A DNA stretch of 64,000 nt from Longispora fulva (GCF_015751905.1 NZ_JADOUF010000001.1:8307501-8371500), one strand, 5' to 3'; numbered from the stretch's first letter, positions 42,362 to 51,110 are shown. Translations and numbers: made by a program. The notes: generated by a model not told the origin, from the letters alone.

Positions 42362-42727
42362 ATGAATGATCATGACGTGCGCGCGAGGTCGAGGGCCAAG
42401 GCTGCGGAGCTTCGGGGGCGAATTCAGGAAATGACGGATAGGGAAGGCTTAGGGGAAAGGGGTAACAATTCGACCCGGGCACTGGCTTACGCGCTGGTCG
42501 CTGTTGTTCAGGAGTACCTGGCCCGGCACTCTGGCCGAGAGGATGTGGAACTGTTCTTCGAGGTGCACGGTCGGGAGCCGGTCGACCTCACGTCATGGCC
42601 GGCGAACATCCTCGCCGATCTCACTCGGCATCAGATCCCCGCCGACGACCAGCGGGCCATCCACGAGAGCGCGGTGGAGACCGCGGCGAGATATGTCCGG
42701 TCGGCATCGCCGCTGGCCCGCGACTGA
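42362..42727 (+). CDS. Small hypothetical protein downstream of caspase-NACHT-WD40
   Basis: 121 residues, charged and mostly helical by composition, with no membrane segment and no recognised domain. The ATG is preceded by AGAGAAGG and lies 42 bp after the WD40 gene stop on the same strand, so it may belong to the hydrolase/caspase operon as a regulator or adaptor. It has an R-A-K-A-A-E-L-R-G-R-I-Q-E-M helix near the N-terminus and a W-P-A-N-I-L-A-D-L segment in the middle. Confidence 0.65.
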   Translation: MNDHDVRARSRAKAAELRGRIQEMTDREGLGERGNNSTRALAYALVAVVQEYLARHSGREDVELFFEVHGREPVDLTSWPANILADLTRHQIPADDQRAIHESAVETAARYVRSASPLARD

Positions 42728-42797
42728 CCTTCCGGTGGCCGGGGCTCTACCAGCCACCGGGTCCGCACTTTTCGGCGAGTGAGTAAGCTGATCAGTC

Positions 42798-43811
42798 GTG
42801 ACCACGACATTTGCTGAACTCACCACGATGCGAGTCGGTGGGCCGGTCGGACGACTCGAGATCGCGAAGACCACCCCCGAGCTGGTCGACCTCATCCGCA
42901 AGGTCGACGATTCCGAAGACCCCTTGCTGGTGATCGGCGGCGGATCAAATATCGTGGTGGGCGATATCGGGTGGGATGGGACGGTTATCAAGGTCGCGTC
43001 GTCGGAGCTTCACATCGACGGTGAACTGGTCACGGCCGCAGCCGGCGTCGACTGGGACAGTCTCGTGCTCACCAGCCTCGGAGCCGGGCTCGCCGGCTTC
43101 GAACCGCTCTCCGGCGTCCCGGGTTCGGTAGGCGGCACCCCTGTGCAGAATGTGGGCGCGTTCGGCACCCTGACGTCCGACCTGATCGATTCCCTGTCCG
43201 TATTCGATCGCCATACCGGGCAGTTGGAGCGGTGGACCCCCGATCGCTGTGGGTTCGGCAGCCACCGGCAGTCCGTGTTCAAGCACAGCGACCGGTGGGT
43301 CGTCGTGGATGTGACGTTCCGTCTGCGACGGAGTGATCAGTCAAACCCGATTGAATACGCCGAACTCGCCCGCACCTTGGGTATCGAGGTGGGCGGAACC
43401 GCGGGCGTCGCGGACGTGCGCGACGCGGTCCTGACTCTCCGGCGCAACAAGCGGATGGTGCTTGACCCCGACGATCACGACACGTGGAGTGTCGGGTCGT
43501 TCTTCATCAACCCGGTTCTGGAGAAGGTGCCGGATCGGGCGAGCGAGTGCCCCCAGTACTTCGATATCAAGGGCACCAAACTCTCCGCGGGCTGGCTCAT
43601 CGACCATGCGGGCTTCCCGCCCGGTTACGGTCACCAGTGGGGCAACGGGAAGGTGGCTCTCTCCAGCCGCCACGCGCTCGCGGTCACCAATCGGGGTAGC
43701 GCGACCACGGCGGACATCATGAAGTTCGCCGCGCATATCCGCGAGGGGGTCGAGGCGGTGTTCGACATCAGGCTCGGCCCCGAGTGCGACCTGGTGAACT
43801 GTTCCTTCTGA
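42798..43811 (+). CDS. murB: UDP-N-acetylmuramate dehydrogenase homologue (MurB)
   Basis: 337 residues. FAD-linked MurB layout: M-R-V-G-G-P near residue 11, I-G-G-G-S-N-I near 49, G-S-V-G-G-T-P-V-Q-N-V-G-A-F-G near 110 and the catalytic Ser region W-S-V-G-S-F-F-I-N-P near 230. MurB reduces UDP-GlcNAc-enolpyruvate to UDP-MurNAc. GTG start. The gene lies among accessory genes rather than in a cell-wall operon, so it may be a second copy acquired with the region, or a chromosomal gene surrounded by insertions. It is convergent with the 865-residue orphan, 9 bp apart. Confidence 0.88.
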   Translation: MTTTFAELTTMRVGGPVGRLEIAKTTPELVDLIRKVDDSEDPLLVIGGGSNIVVGDIGWDGTVIKVASSELHIDGELVTAAAGVDWDSLVLTSLGAGLAGFEPLSGVPGSVGGTPVQNVGAFGTLTSDLIDSLSVFDRHTGQLERWTPDRCGFGSHRQSVFKHSDRWVVVDVTFRLRRSDQSNPIEYAELARTLGIEVGGTAGVADVRDAVLTLRRNKRMVLDPDDHDTWSVGSFFINPVLEKVPDRASECPQYFDIKGTKLSAGWLIDHAGFPPGYGHQWGNGKVALSSRHALAVTNRGSATTADIMKFAAHIREGVEAVFDIRLGPECDLVNCSF

Positions 43812-43820
43812 GGATCCACG

Positions 43821-46418
43821 TCAGAGGTTCAGCGTCGTGTCCCAGGCCTGGGCGAAGGCCATATGCGTAGGTCCCCGCGTGAACCGTTCCGGCTTTCTCT
43901 TGAGGGGGTTCGCGTCGTTGTCGCGCCAGGATTTGTATCGTCCTTCGCTGGTTTCGTTGAGTAGCCGGAAGATCCGATCCACATGCAGGACGTCGAGAAT
44001 CCCTGTGTCGAAGCCCTTCTCGATCAGGTACTGATCGCAGGCATCGAGGTCGAGCAGTGCGCCCGCGGTGGGCCTCAGGTGCGGTGGCGTTTCCGGGTGC
44101 CAGGTTCGGGCGCCACGCGCGGGGTGGCTGAAGTCACCACTGAGGAATGCGTAGTACATTGCTATTCGGGTCATTTCGGCGAAATTTAGGCTGCTGAGGT
44201 GTTCCAACTTGAGCATGTCACAGAACTGGGCGGGGACGCTCTGAACCAACAAGCTCACCTCGCGTGGCTGGCGGTCCGGATATGCCAGGTGCATGGTCGC
44301 CCACAGCAGAAGTGTCCGCATACCCATGGACGCGGTCGACGCCGCCGCCGTGGTGGGGTAGTTGAGTTCACGGAACGTCACGAGGCCCGCCTTGTGTGCG
44401 GTGCGGATTTCGTGCAGCCGGGCGACAGCCAGATTGGTGAAGGTGTAGGCGCTGGTAGCGAGATCTCGAATGTACTCAGGGTGCCACTGCCTCGCTCGGC
44501 TGTTGACCCGTTGGCCCATCTCGACGATGAGTTCGGTTTCCGCACTGCGGACGTAGACGCCTCCCGCCTGGAGCAGGGACAGTTGCAGTCCTGTCAGCGC
44601 GGCCATGACGCGGCTCACGGTCAGCGCGTGCTCGGTCCGCACCACATTGCGCAGGACCCAGGCGCCATATTTCACCGACTCGTCGGCGACTCGTTGCGCG
44701 ATGTGGAAATTGGCTTTCTTGCTGTCGGCCAATGGCCGCGCACGAAGGATCCGTGTGATCGTGCCGGCGAGATCGAACGCCAGTTGGCCGTTGCTCAAGG
44801 AACGCAGCTCCTGCTGCACGGAATCGAATATCTCCCGCATGCGGTGTGGCGGTTGTTCGTTGGCGACAAACCAGCCGAGTTCGGCGAATGAACCCGCCAC
44901 AACAATGCTGCCCACCGCGTCAGGGCGGCTGATCAAGGCTCTGCCGCTGGCCTCTAGAAGTTGCCATCGGGCGTCCACCGGCGGGAGGGCGAGTTCCGCC
45001 ACCCCGTCCTTGCCCGATGTCAGCGCGGTCACGGCGGCGGGAAGCTCGGCCGCGAACGACTTGAGGAGCCCCTCAGGCCCCAGCCGTCCGCTTCCGGCGA
45101 GATAGTTGGTCGCGTTGAACACCAGCATGTCGATGGACTTCCAGTCAGCTGGCGTGTCCGACCTGCTCAGGGCGGTCGTCCCTTTCCTGCCGCTCGCGGT
45201 CAGCCTGGCTAGGAGGTCGTGCAGGAAGGTGCCGGACTCCTGGGGGGAGTTCCTCCCCGGAGGGCTGACGCTTCGCGAGCGCAGTTCCCTCTGGAGTTCG
45301 AGCATTTCACTGGTGTCCTTCTGACGAACCATCGTGTCCACCAGCCTGTCGACCAGGGAGGCGAGTTGGTCAGCGACCGGCGAACGCAGCTCAGAGGAGC
45401 CGACACGGACGTCCGAGATCGCCAACTCGAGAATGATGGCCAAGCGGCGCGAGGTCCAGAGCGCGGCGTCCTCTCCGAAGGCCGACGTGGGCCGAGGCGC
45501 GAGCCCGAAGTCGCGCCCTGTCCTGGCGAAGGTCCGGAACACGGCGCGGAAGTCCGCGAACTCAACGCCGAGGTCTTCCTGTGGTCCCTGATCCCCATGG
45601 GCCCCCAGGAGGTCGGTATCCACGCTCAGCTGGATCAACTCTTCCAGCTCCGGGGGGTTGGACCAGTCGGACTCGAGGTCGGTGGCGAGGGCGAGAAAGA
45701 CCGCGTCCTCCGGCCGGGCCCGGTCGGGGCGGAACTCCACGTATCTTCTCAGTGCCGCGCCAACGGCGAGGAGGAACGCGAGCCGGGTGACCTCCGTGGT
45801 GGGGGTTCCAGGGCTCCCCTGGGTGCTCTGATCGAAGAGTTTGAGCTGACTGGCGACCCGAGGTGTCAGCCACTGCCGCATCTCCATCTCGAGGCGGCCG
45901 GGTTTGGGCTCGCCCCACGCCAGCCCGACGTTGAGCAGCTGGGCCACGCCGTCGTCCACCAGACGTCCGGCCGCCCTGTCCGGGTACAGCTCGGCGGCCT
46001 CGAGGTGCTCGTAGCGAAAGTGGCCATCGGAAGTGGGTTTGTTGTCGCCCCATCCGGTCGCACGCTTCAGATAGGGAGTTGGGTCGATCCGCACCGGTGA
46101 GCCGAGTGCGCGCCACCGTTCGAGCGCGGTGGCGCGGTTTGACAGTCCCCAGGAGGCGAAGAACGTTTCAAGATCATGTGTTAGGCGGCTCGACGCGGTT
46201 GATCGACCGTCGAGCGGCTGTAGCCAGGCTCTCAGGAAGGTGCGCAGCTCAGCGGCGGGTCGTATGCGGGAATCAGCGCCGATCAGATATCCACCGACGG
46301 TTCTCAACGTGATCTCGCGGTTCTCCGGGGGAAACAAACTGCCGTCTCCGCCATTCAGGAGATCATCCCAAAGCCACAAAGAAACCCGAAGAACCTTCAT
46401 TCGATCGGTGTCACCCAT
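43821..46418 (-). CDS. Large hypothetical protein (865 aa)
   Basis: I do not recognise this protein. It is 865 residues with no clear nucleotide-binding, nuclease or membrane motif. Composition is helical with many Leu/Ala/Arg stretches, and W-L-W-D-D-L-L near the N-terminus is the most distinctive string. Start at M-G-D-T-D-R-M, with a second Met at residue 7 as an alternative. It ends 9 bp from the MurB stop, convergent. Its 5' side abuts the decayed AbrB/att relic, so it may be cargo of an older integrated element. Confidence 0.7.
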   Translation of the reverse strand: MGDTDRMKVLRVSLWLWDDLLNGGDGSLFPPENREITLRTVGGYLIGADSRIRPAAELRTFLRAWLQPLDGRSTASSRLTHDLETFFASWGLSNRATALERWRALGSPVRIDPTPYLKRATGWGDNKPTSDGHFRYEHLEAAELYPDRAAGRLVDDGVAQLLNVGLAWGEPKPGRLEMEMRQWLTPRVASQLKLFDQSTQGSPGTPTTEVTRLAFLLAVGAALRRYVEFRPDRARPEDAVFLALATDLESDWSNPPELEELIQLSVDTDLLGAHGDQGPQEDLGVEFADFRAVFRTFARTGRDFGLAPRPTSAFGEDAALWTSRRLAIILELAISDVRVGSSELRSPVADQLASLVDRLVDTMVRQKDTSEMLELQRELRSRSVSPPGRNSPQESGTFLHDLLARLTASGRKGTTALSRSDTPADWKSIDMLVFNATNYLAGSGRLGPEGLLKSFAAELPAAVTALTSGKDGVAELALPPVDARWQLLEASGRALISRPDAVGSIVVAGSFAELGWFVANEQPPHRMREIFDSVQQELRSLSNGQLAFDLAGTITRILRARPLADSKKANFHIAQRVADESVKYGAWVLRNVVRTEHALTVSRVMAALTGLQLSLLQAGGVYVRSAETELIVEMGQRVNSRARQWHPEYIRDLATSAYTFTNLAVARLHEIRTAHKAGLVTFRELNYPTTAAASTASMGMRTLLLWATMHLAYPDRQPREVSLLVQSVPAQFCDMLKLEHLSSLNFAEMTRIAMYYAFLSGDFSHPARGARTWHPETPPHLRPTAGALLDLDACDQYLIEKGFDTGILDVLHVDRIFRLLNETSEGRYKSWRDNDANPLKRKPERFTRGPTHMAFAQAWDTTLNL

Positions 46419-46639
46419 GGGGCCTGCTTCCGGCTGGACATCACGGAAATGTTGGCTATGTGCTCCTATGTGGAGCGCCCAACGGTACTCCGCTCACACC
46501 CTGTGCGCGATGAGCCACGCGGACCACATCTCGTGACGAATGGCCGACACATCCGACTGCTCAGTGCCAGGCCTGGTGTGTACGTCGGCGTTGAGAACCC
46601 GTACTGACGAAAAGCCTCGCGGGGCGGGCTTCGGATCAG

Positions 46640-46850
46640 ACGCGGTGATGCGTTCCGAGCGGTCGGGCGCGCGATACCCGGCAGTAAGCGCGTCTCGGCG
46701 GTGAGGCGGGTAGGGCCGGCTGGGGTGTGGACTGGGGCCCGTCGAGCGCGGAGGGCGAAATGTCTGATACGCCGAGGTGGGGTATATGTATAGCCCACCA
46801 CCAAAGCCAGTCGAAATCAAGTTTCGACCGCCATCGATGATGGGCTTTCA
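46640..46850 (-). pseudogene. Decayed AbrB-like gene (relic of an earlier integrated element)
   Basis: Read on the minus strand, this segment is alignable to the intact AbrB-like gene and its leader at 60550-60895: both encode L-D-G-P-x-x-x-x-P-Q-P-A-L-P-A-S-P-P-R, followed by G-I-A-R-P, and share the spacer that ends in the tRNA 3' end. The copy here has lost roughly 130 bp covering the start codon and has frameshifts after the L-P-A-S-P-P-R block. No integrase is left beside it; the 865-residue orphan begins about 220 bp further on. Confidence 0.72.
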
Positions 46851-46857
46851 CTAGAAC

Positions 46858-46875
46858 TGGTGTCCGAGGGGGGAC
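46858..46875. repeat. att copy: 3' end of tRNA-Leu (left end of island)
   Basis: The 18-nt tggtgtccgaggggggac matches 60901-60918, the 3' end of the tRNA-Leu gene including CCA. Five more bases on the left are also identical (23 nt in all), and the flank beyond them stays similar because both copies adjoin an AbrB-type element end. To the right the sequence departs from tRNA at once. This fits an attachment site made by tyrosine-integrase insertion. Confidence 0.82.
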
Positions 46876-46895
46876 CTCGACACTGAATTTGTGAG

Positions 46896-46914
46896 ACCTA
46901 CGCATCGCGTAGGT
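46896..46914. other. Perfect inverted repeat just inside the left att site
   Basis: Arms acctacgc (46896-46903) and gcgtaggt (46907-46914) surround 3 nt. It is 20 bp from the att core, where integrase arm sites or an excisionase site might lie; it could equally be a small terminator. Confidence 0.4.
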
Positions 46915-47090
46915 GTTCATGCGTTGACGGTAGCACCGCTCGGCGCGTGTTCCCGAACTGGGGCGGTGAAGTTTTTGGCCTTCAGGCCGTTTCCGCGGTT
47001 GGTCTTGGAACGAACCGTCGGCCCAGGTGTCGTGCTGGGTTCGCCCGCTCAGACGCTAAGGCATTGGTCGGCGGTGGAGGTTGACGCTGC

Positions 47091-47111
47091 CTAGCTGGCT
47101 CGCTCAGCTAG
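47091..47111. terminator. Inverted repeat at the 3' end of the membrane-protein gene
   Basis: Arms ctagctg (47091-47097) and cagctag (47105-47111) with a 7-nt loop overlap the stop codon of the minus-strand gene that ends at 47104. It could act as a terminator for that gene; there is no U-tract. Confidence 0.35.
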
Positions 47112-47565
47112 TGGACGCGCCATTTAGGTGATGTCGCCCTGCCTCGAGCGCTTCGTATTCGGCAGTGCTTGGCGCTTTGGCGAGATAGCCCTCGTGGGCA
47201 ATAGTTTGGCGGAGACTATGTGCACGGTTGACATTGCTTAGGTCATTTTCGACGACGCGCAGGAAGACGTATTCGCTGGGTTCATCGGCGGAGAGTTCCC
47301 GTTGCGCCTGCGCAAATTCAGCCGGTGTCGTGACGAGGCTCACGCCGTACACGTTTACTCCGTTTGGAGACCAGCCCAGCAGCAGCCGCTGGCGATCGAG
47401 TCGTAATGCTTCAGCCTGTTCTTGAGCCAGTTCCTTCTGCGCACGCTGCTTGGCCCGCCAATCGCCGAGACCGGCAGTGCCGCCGATGATCGCGACACCC
47501 GCGAGGAGCACTGTGGATGCCGATCCGACGATCGTGGCGATGCTGGCCCAATCAGTAAGATTCAC
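47104..47565 (-). CDS. Small single-pass membrane protein
   Basis: 153 residues. One N-terminal hydrophobic helix at about 8-30 (I-A-T-I-V-G-S-A-S-T-V-L-L-A-G-V-A-I-I-G-G), then a basic coiled region (W-R-A-K-Q-R-A-Q-K-E-L-A-Q-E-Q-A) and a cytosolic domain of about 90 residues. No family recognised. It is divergent from the nuclease-like gene, with a 300-bp gap between the starts. It is the first gene inside the island. Confidence 0.65.
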   Translation of the reverse strand: MNLTDWASIATIVGSASTVLLAGVAIIGGTAGLGDWRAKQRAQKELAQEQAEALRLDRQRLLLGWSPNGVNVYGVSLVTTPAEFAQAQRELSADEPSEYVFLRVVENDLSNVNRAHSLRQTIAHEGYLAKAPSTAEYEALEAGRHHLNGASTS

Positions 47566-47862
47566 GACTTTGATCGTATGGCAGGGTGCAACTCGCTCAC
47601 CGCTGCATCTACAAACGATGTGGTCGAGGGGTTAGCGGTCGCGGTGAGCTTGCTGCTCTTGGTCGACTTCGGGTGCCCGGCGCGGATGGAACCGGCGCGA
47701 CCTGGACGCACGCACCGTCGCCATGCATCCCGAGGGGAGGCCCACGGGCGGTCCGACTCGACAACTGATGGTCGGCTTCTCAACCGAAACGGTGAGCGCC
47801 ACAGCTTCGCAGGGCGCGCCGAGCTGGGAAGATGGGCTCAGTTCGGCGAAGGGCAGGCGGGC

Positions 47863-49317
47863 ATGCGGTTCAGCACCCACACCGGCGTCATCCCCGGCAA
47901 CGGCGATGACTGGTTCGACCCTGTCCTGACTGAGGACACCCCGTTGTACGTCGACCCGTTTCTGGTGTTCGAGGAGACGCAGGGCCTGTTCGCCGAGGCA
48001 CATAAGCAGGTGGTCGCGTTCTTCGCGATGTGCCGGGACCTGATCCGGGCGGATGCTGGCCGGCACGGGCGTGCCTGGGATAAGGCGGTTCGGCTGTTGA
48101 CGTTCCCGGAGCCCAAGGAGTTCGCGCTCGGACTGGCGATGGGTTCGCCTAATGGCGCGGGTACCGCCGAGCACTACGCGGTGCAGATGGCCGCGGCGCT
48201 GGAGGCGATCAGCAGCGCGGTTGAGCGGCGCGTGGACTACGTGGAGATGTTCGCGCTGTTTGTGCCGGGGCTGGGCGTAGACCGGATCAGCGACATCCTC
48301 TGCAACATCCTGAAGTCCACGTTCGTCACCTACACCCAGCAGGTCTGCCAGCAGCTCAGTGTCCCGGTCGAGCAGGTCGCGGTGCGCAATGCTTCCTGGA
48401 ACGTCGCGATGGGCCGGTGGTCGGACGCCCGGTTGATGCTCCCGCGTAGTCCTGTAACCGAAAGCGGTGTGCTGCTGACGCCGGATCGGTTCCTGCAGGA
48501 CATCCCGCAGCGGGTCACCGCCGACGGCTTCTACACCTGGGCGGAATCGGCTCACAACCGCGAGCTGCGCGAGGACCTCAACTATGACCTGGCCCAGGAG
48601 CTCAACCGCAAGGAGCGGGCCGAACGGGGCCGGGACCTGGCCGTTCACCGCCCCGAGATGGCGTTCGAGTACCTAGACGAGGTCGCCGAGCGCACTGACG
48701 CTGTTGCTTATGACGTCCAAGCCGACCGGGACTTGCTCGTTGGGTGGTACGAGGCTGGCCGCGCGGCAGGCCGGGCCGAGGCTCAGGCCGCTGGTCCGGC
48801 CGATCAGCCTGGCCCGGAGGACTTTCATGCCTGGCTCGGGTCGCTGGTGGAGCGCTTCGCCCACGCCGTCGAGCACAGCGACCTGTGGCGGGTGTTTTGG
48901 AACGATGAGCTCACCCGGCACCGGAAGGAGCCGATCGTCCAGGCGGTTGCCGGACAGCTGTGGATGGTTCTGTGTGAACGCTCGGACGTCGACGTCAGCC
49001 GGGAGGCCAACGTCGGGCGGGGCCCAGTCGACTTCAAATTCTCCGCCGGCTGGAAGCGTCGGGCACTGCTGGAGGTAAAGCTCATGTCCAGCCGCAAGCT
49101 TCGCCAGGGCGCCGAGGCGCAACTCCCAGAGTACCTGGCCGGTGAACGGGTCACTAGCGCCTACTATGTGTGCGTCGGCTTCACCGACGATGAACTGTCG
49201 GAGAAACGCAAGATGCTCGTCTGCGAGACCTGTGCGACCTATGAAGCCCTGTCCGGGCACACCGTCACACCACATTTTGTCGACGCTCGCCCTAAAGCCT
49301 CCGCTTCTGTACTCTGA
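47863..49317 (+). CDS. PD-(D/E)XK nuclease-like protein
   Basis: 484 residues from the ATG at 47863, where homology-like sequence begins; the frame is open further upstream but reads like noncoding DNA. Residues 1-310 form an uncharacterised domain. The C-terminal domain has G-P-V-D390-F-K-F, then L-L-E404-V-K406-L, the D...E-x-K pattern of the PD-(D/E)XK nuclease fold, and a following S-R-K-L-R-Q-G-A-E-A-Q-L helix typical of Mrr/VSR-like domains. It probably cuts DNA, and the island context suggests phage restriction or self-targeting. No helicase or modification gene is adjacent. Confidence 0.72.
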   Translation: MRFSTHTGVIPGNGDDWFDPVLTEDTPLYVDPFLVFEETQGLFAEAHKQVVAFFAMCRDLIRADAGRHGRAWDKAVRLLTFPEPKEFALGLAMGSPNGAGTAEHYAVQMAAALEAISSAVERRVDYVEMFALFVPGLGVDRISDILCNILKSTFVTYTQQVCQQLSVPVEQVAVRNASWNVAMGRWSDARLMLPRSPVTESGVLLTPDRFLQDIPQRVTADGFYTWAESAHNRELREDLNYDLAQELNRKERAERGRDLAVHRPEMAFEYLDEVAERTDAVAYDVQADRDLLVGWYEAGRAAGRAEAQAAGPADQPGPEDFHAWLGSLVERFAHAVEHSDLWRVFWNDELTRHRKEPIVQAVAGQLWMVLCERSDVDVSREANVGRGPVDFKFSAGWKRRALLEVKLMSSRKLRQGAEAQLPEYLAGERVTSAYYVCVGFTDDELSEKRKMLVCETCATYEALSGHTVTPHFVDARPKASASVL

Positions 49318-50016
49318 CGGCCCCATCGACTTGCCCTCGTCAGCATTCTTCCCGAACGGTCTGTCCAGCATTGATCGCGCCGACCAGGACTTGTTCGGTT
49401 TTCTCGACGTCCTGGACGTGGCCAACCACGCCTCGGTGTCGAGCACGAACAACGGTCGAGCGCTCACCTGCTGTCGGCGGCGTCGAGACCGGTGCGCAGC
49501 TCCTCGACGGGCAAACCGAACCGAGCGGTCAGCGCCGCGATTTCCGGCGTCGCGTTCCTCGGGGCAACCCGCGCGGACGCCAATCAGGACGCGGCACCGA
49601 CCCGGGTCGTAGGGGGACTCGCGATGCCCGGCCATCGAGAGGGCTTAGGTGCAGATCTTCAGAGCTACAGCGGGCCCGGAGCGTGGTGGTCACGGAGGCC
49701 GGGACCTGGCGCTCGGAGACAGCGTGGAACTGCTCGCCGACGTCATCGGGGACAGGGATCGTGATCCGTCGAGTCACACGATCAGGCTGGCAAAGTATGA
49801 ATCTGGCTGAGCGGTCAGTGCCGAGGTATCAGGATCTTGCCTCGAAGACAGGGAACACGATGCGCGAGGAGCGATTGCCGTTGTCGATGGACCGTGTTAC
49901 AGTTGCGCTACTGCGAAGCGGAGTCTTTGGTAGCACCAGGACAACCAGCGCAAAGCTTTCAAGATCCCCATCCTTGCCGCCAGCTGCCTTTGTGCAGATC
50001 TTGGAGGAACTCCGTC
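49318..50016. other. Gap with traces of a decayed toxin-antitoxin pair
   Basis: No intact gene. On the minus strand 49529-49777 begins M-T-R-R-I-T-I-P-V-P-D-D-V, like an actinobacterial VapB-type antitoxin, and in another frame about 49370-49460 reads F-V-L-D-T-E-A-W-L-A, like the start of a PIN-domain toxin. The rest is frameshifted. Confidence 0.45.
49529..49777 (-). pseudogene. Probable VapB-type antitoxin remnant
   Basis: 82 codons. The first 35 residues resemble actinobacterial ribbon-type antitoxins (M-T-R-R-I-T-I-P-V-P-D-D-V, then V-T-T-T-L-R-A-R); after that the frame becomes a Pro/Arg-rich run without family character. A PIN-like fragment (V-L-D-T-E-A-W-L-A) follows downstream in another frame. 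Taken together this looks like a broken vapBC locus. It could be coincidence. Confidence 0.35.
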
Positions 50017-51066
50017 ATGCCCAGAATCGTTCTGGCGTTCGTGCCGCAACACACCACCACCAAGTCCCGGGTGATGGCCATCGTGGACAAGGGCAATGGG
50101 AACGAGGTCGACGCGGTCGCGACCGTCGACTGGCCTCATGATGCTGTCGCTATCTGCAACATTCTTAACTCTCCTGAAGCTGGGCAAGAGGCATTTTCAG
50201 GTCTCTGGGCTGCGTTGCCATCCAGCGTCAGATCAAGCCTGGAACGGGCGCGTGGCGAACGCGTGGACAGGACCGACGCGCGCCATGCACTGGCGTCCCT
50301 GTTCATCACAACGCTCGATGTCCCCGAGCTTCCCGATCCGGACGCCGACATTGACTGGGCCGGATTGTACCCGTCTGCAGGCTGCCCAGACGGTGGATGC
50401 GACGCATGTGAGGGATGCGCCAGTCATACGGCGGGGCAGGCCGGCGCTCGGGGTCGAAGCGATTGCGGGCCCGGCGGGTCGTGTACTTGTCAGACCAAGG
50501 ATCTGGCAGACGATGAGGAGCCATGCGTGTGCTGCGTGGACGTCATCGGACCGCGCTGGGCCTCGGCCATCTACAAGTCACTGGCTGAAGAAGCCGGGTC
50601 GATCGTCGATCATGCCCAGGATCTGATGTGGGGGATCGAGGGTCCCGCGGTTGGGTTTCCAGGTTCCTTGATCGCCCAGCCTCCGCAGTTTTTTATTCGG
50701 CTCGCGCAGGCATGTGCGGACCTGTGCGACGAACTAGCTCAGGGCCGGGTTCCAGTGCCGCATACGATCGCAGAGCTGATCATGCTCGACGAGGCTGCCC
50801 GTTTCTACCTCCAAGCGTGCAGTGGCAGAGATGGATTCGACGTCGAGGAAGCGACGGCGGAGATGAAGGATCTCCCGGAGGCGTTCGGAGACTTCGACAT
50901 GGACGCTTTGTGGATGTTCCAGGTCACCGTTTCTGACTGGACCGAGATCGCTGACGCGGAAACCGTGTACGAGCCTGGCTCGATGGACCGGGTGTTTGAC
51001 CTGCTCCCAGAGGCGGCGCAGTGGCCACGTTCATCGCAGTTCAGGCCGGATTCGGTTCCTTCATAG
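50017..51066 (+). CDS. Cys-rich hypothetical protein
   Basis: 349 residues. The ATG follows GGAGG at 50003-50007. The middle (about 125-180) is densely cysteine-rich, with C-x(4)-C-x-x-C-x-x-C, then C-x(5)-C-x-C and C-x-C-C, so it probably binds zinc or an iron-sulfur cluster. The flanks are helical with no known domain. It is followed 44 bp later by a second small gene with Cys residues on the same strand. Role unknown; island context suggests a conflict-system component. Confidence 0.65.
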   Translation: MPRIVLAFVPQHTTTKSRVMAIVDKGNGNEVDAVATVDWPHDAVAICNILNSPEAGQEAFSGLWAALPSSVRSSLERARGERVDRTDARHALASLFITTLDVPELPDPDADIDWAGLYPSAGCPDGGCDACEGCASHTAGQAGARGRSDCGPGGSCTCQTKDLADDEEPCVCCVDVIGPRWASAIYKSLAEEAGSIVDHAQDLMWGIEGPAVGFPGSLIAQPPQFFIRLAQACADLCDELAQGRVPVPHTIAELIMLDEAARFYLQACSGRDGFDVEEATAEMKDLPEAFGDFDMDALWMFQVTVSDWTEIADAETVYEPGSMDRVFDLLPEAAQWPRSSQFRPDSVPS

Positions 51067-51110
51067 CCTGGCCTCCGCAGCTACCGCCGCAACGTGCGAG
51101 GAGCAGTTCG

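Larger units (their letters stand above)
46419..47103. other. Gene-poor junction holding element relic and att copy
   Basis: The first 200 bp hold nothing I recognise. 46640-46876 is homologous to the integrase end of the right-hand element (see pseudogene and att entries). 46881-47103 contains two inverted repeats and no convincing gene. Confidence 0.6.

Noticed and set aside
46858-46876. Second tRNA-Leu gene at the left att site
   Set aside because: Only the last 18 nt of the tRNA are present; the anticodon arm and 5' half are missing, so it is an att remnant.
47422-47862. N-terminal extension of the PD-(D/E)XK gene
   Set aside because: The frame is open but the translation is low-complexity and overlaps the divergent membrane-protein gene; an ATG at 47863 starts the protein-like sequence.
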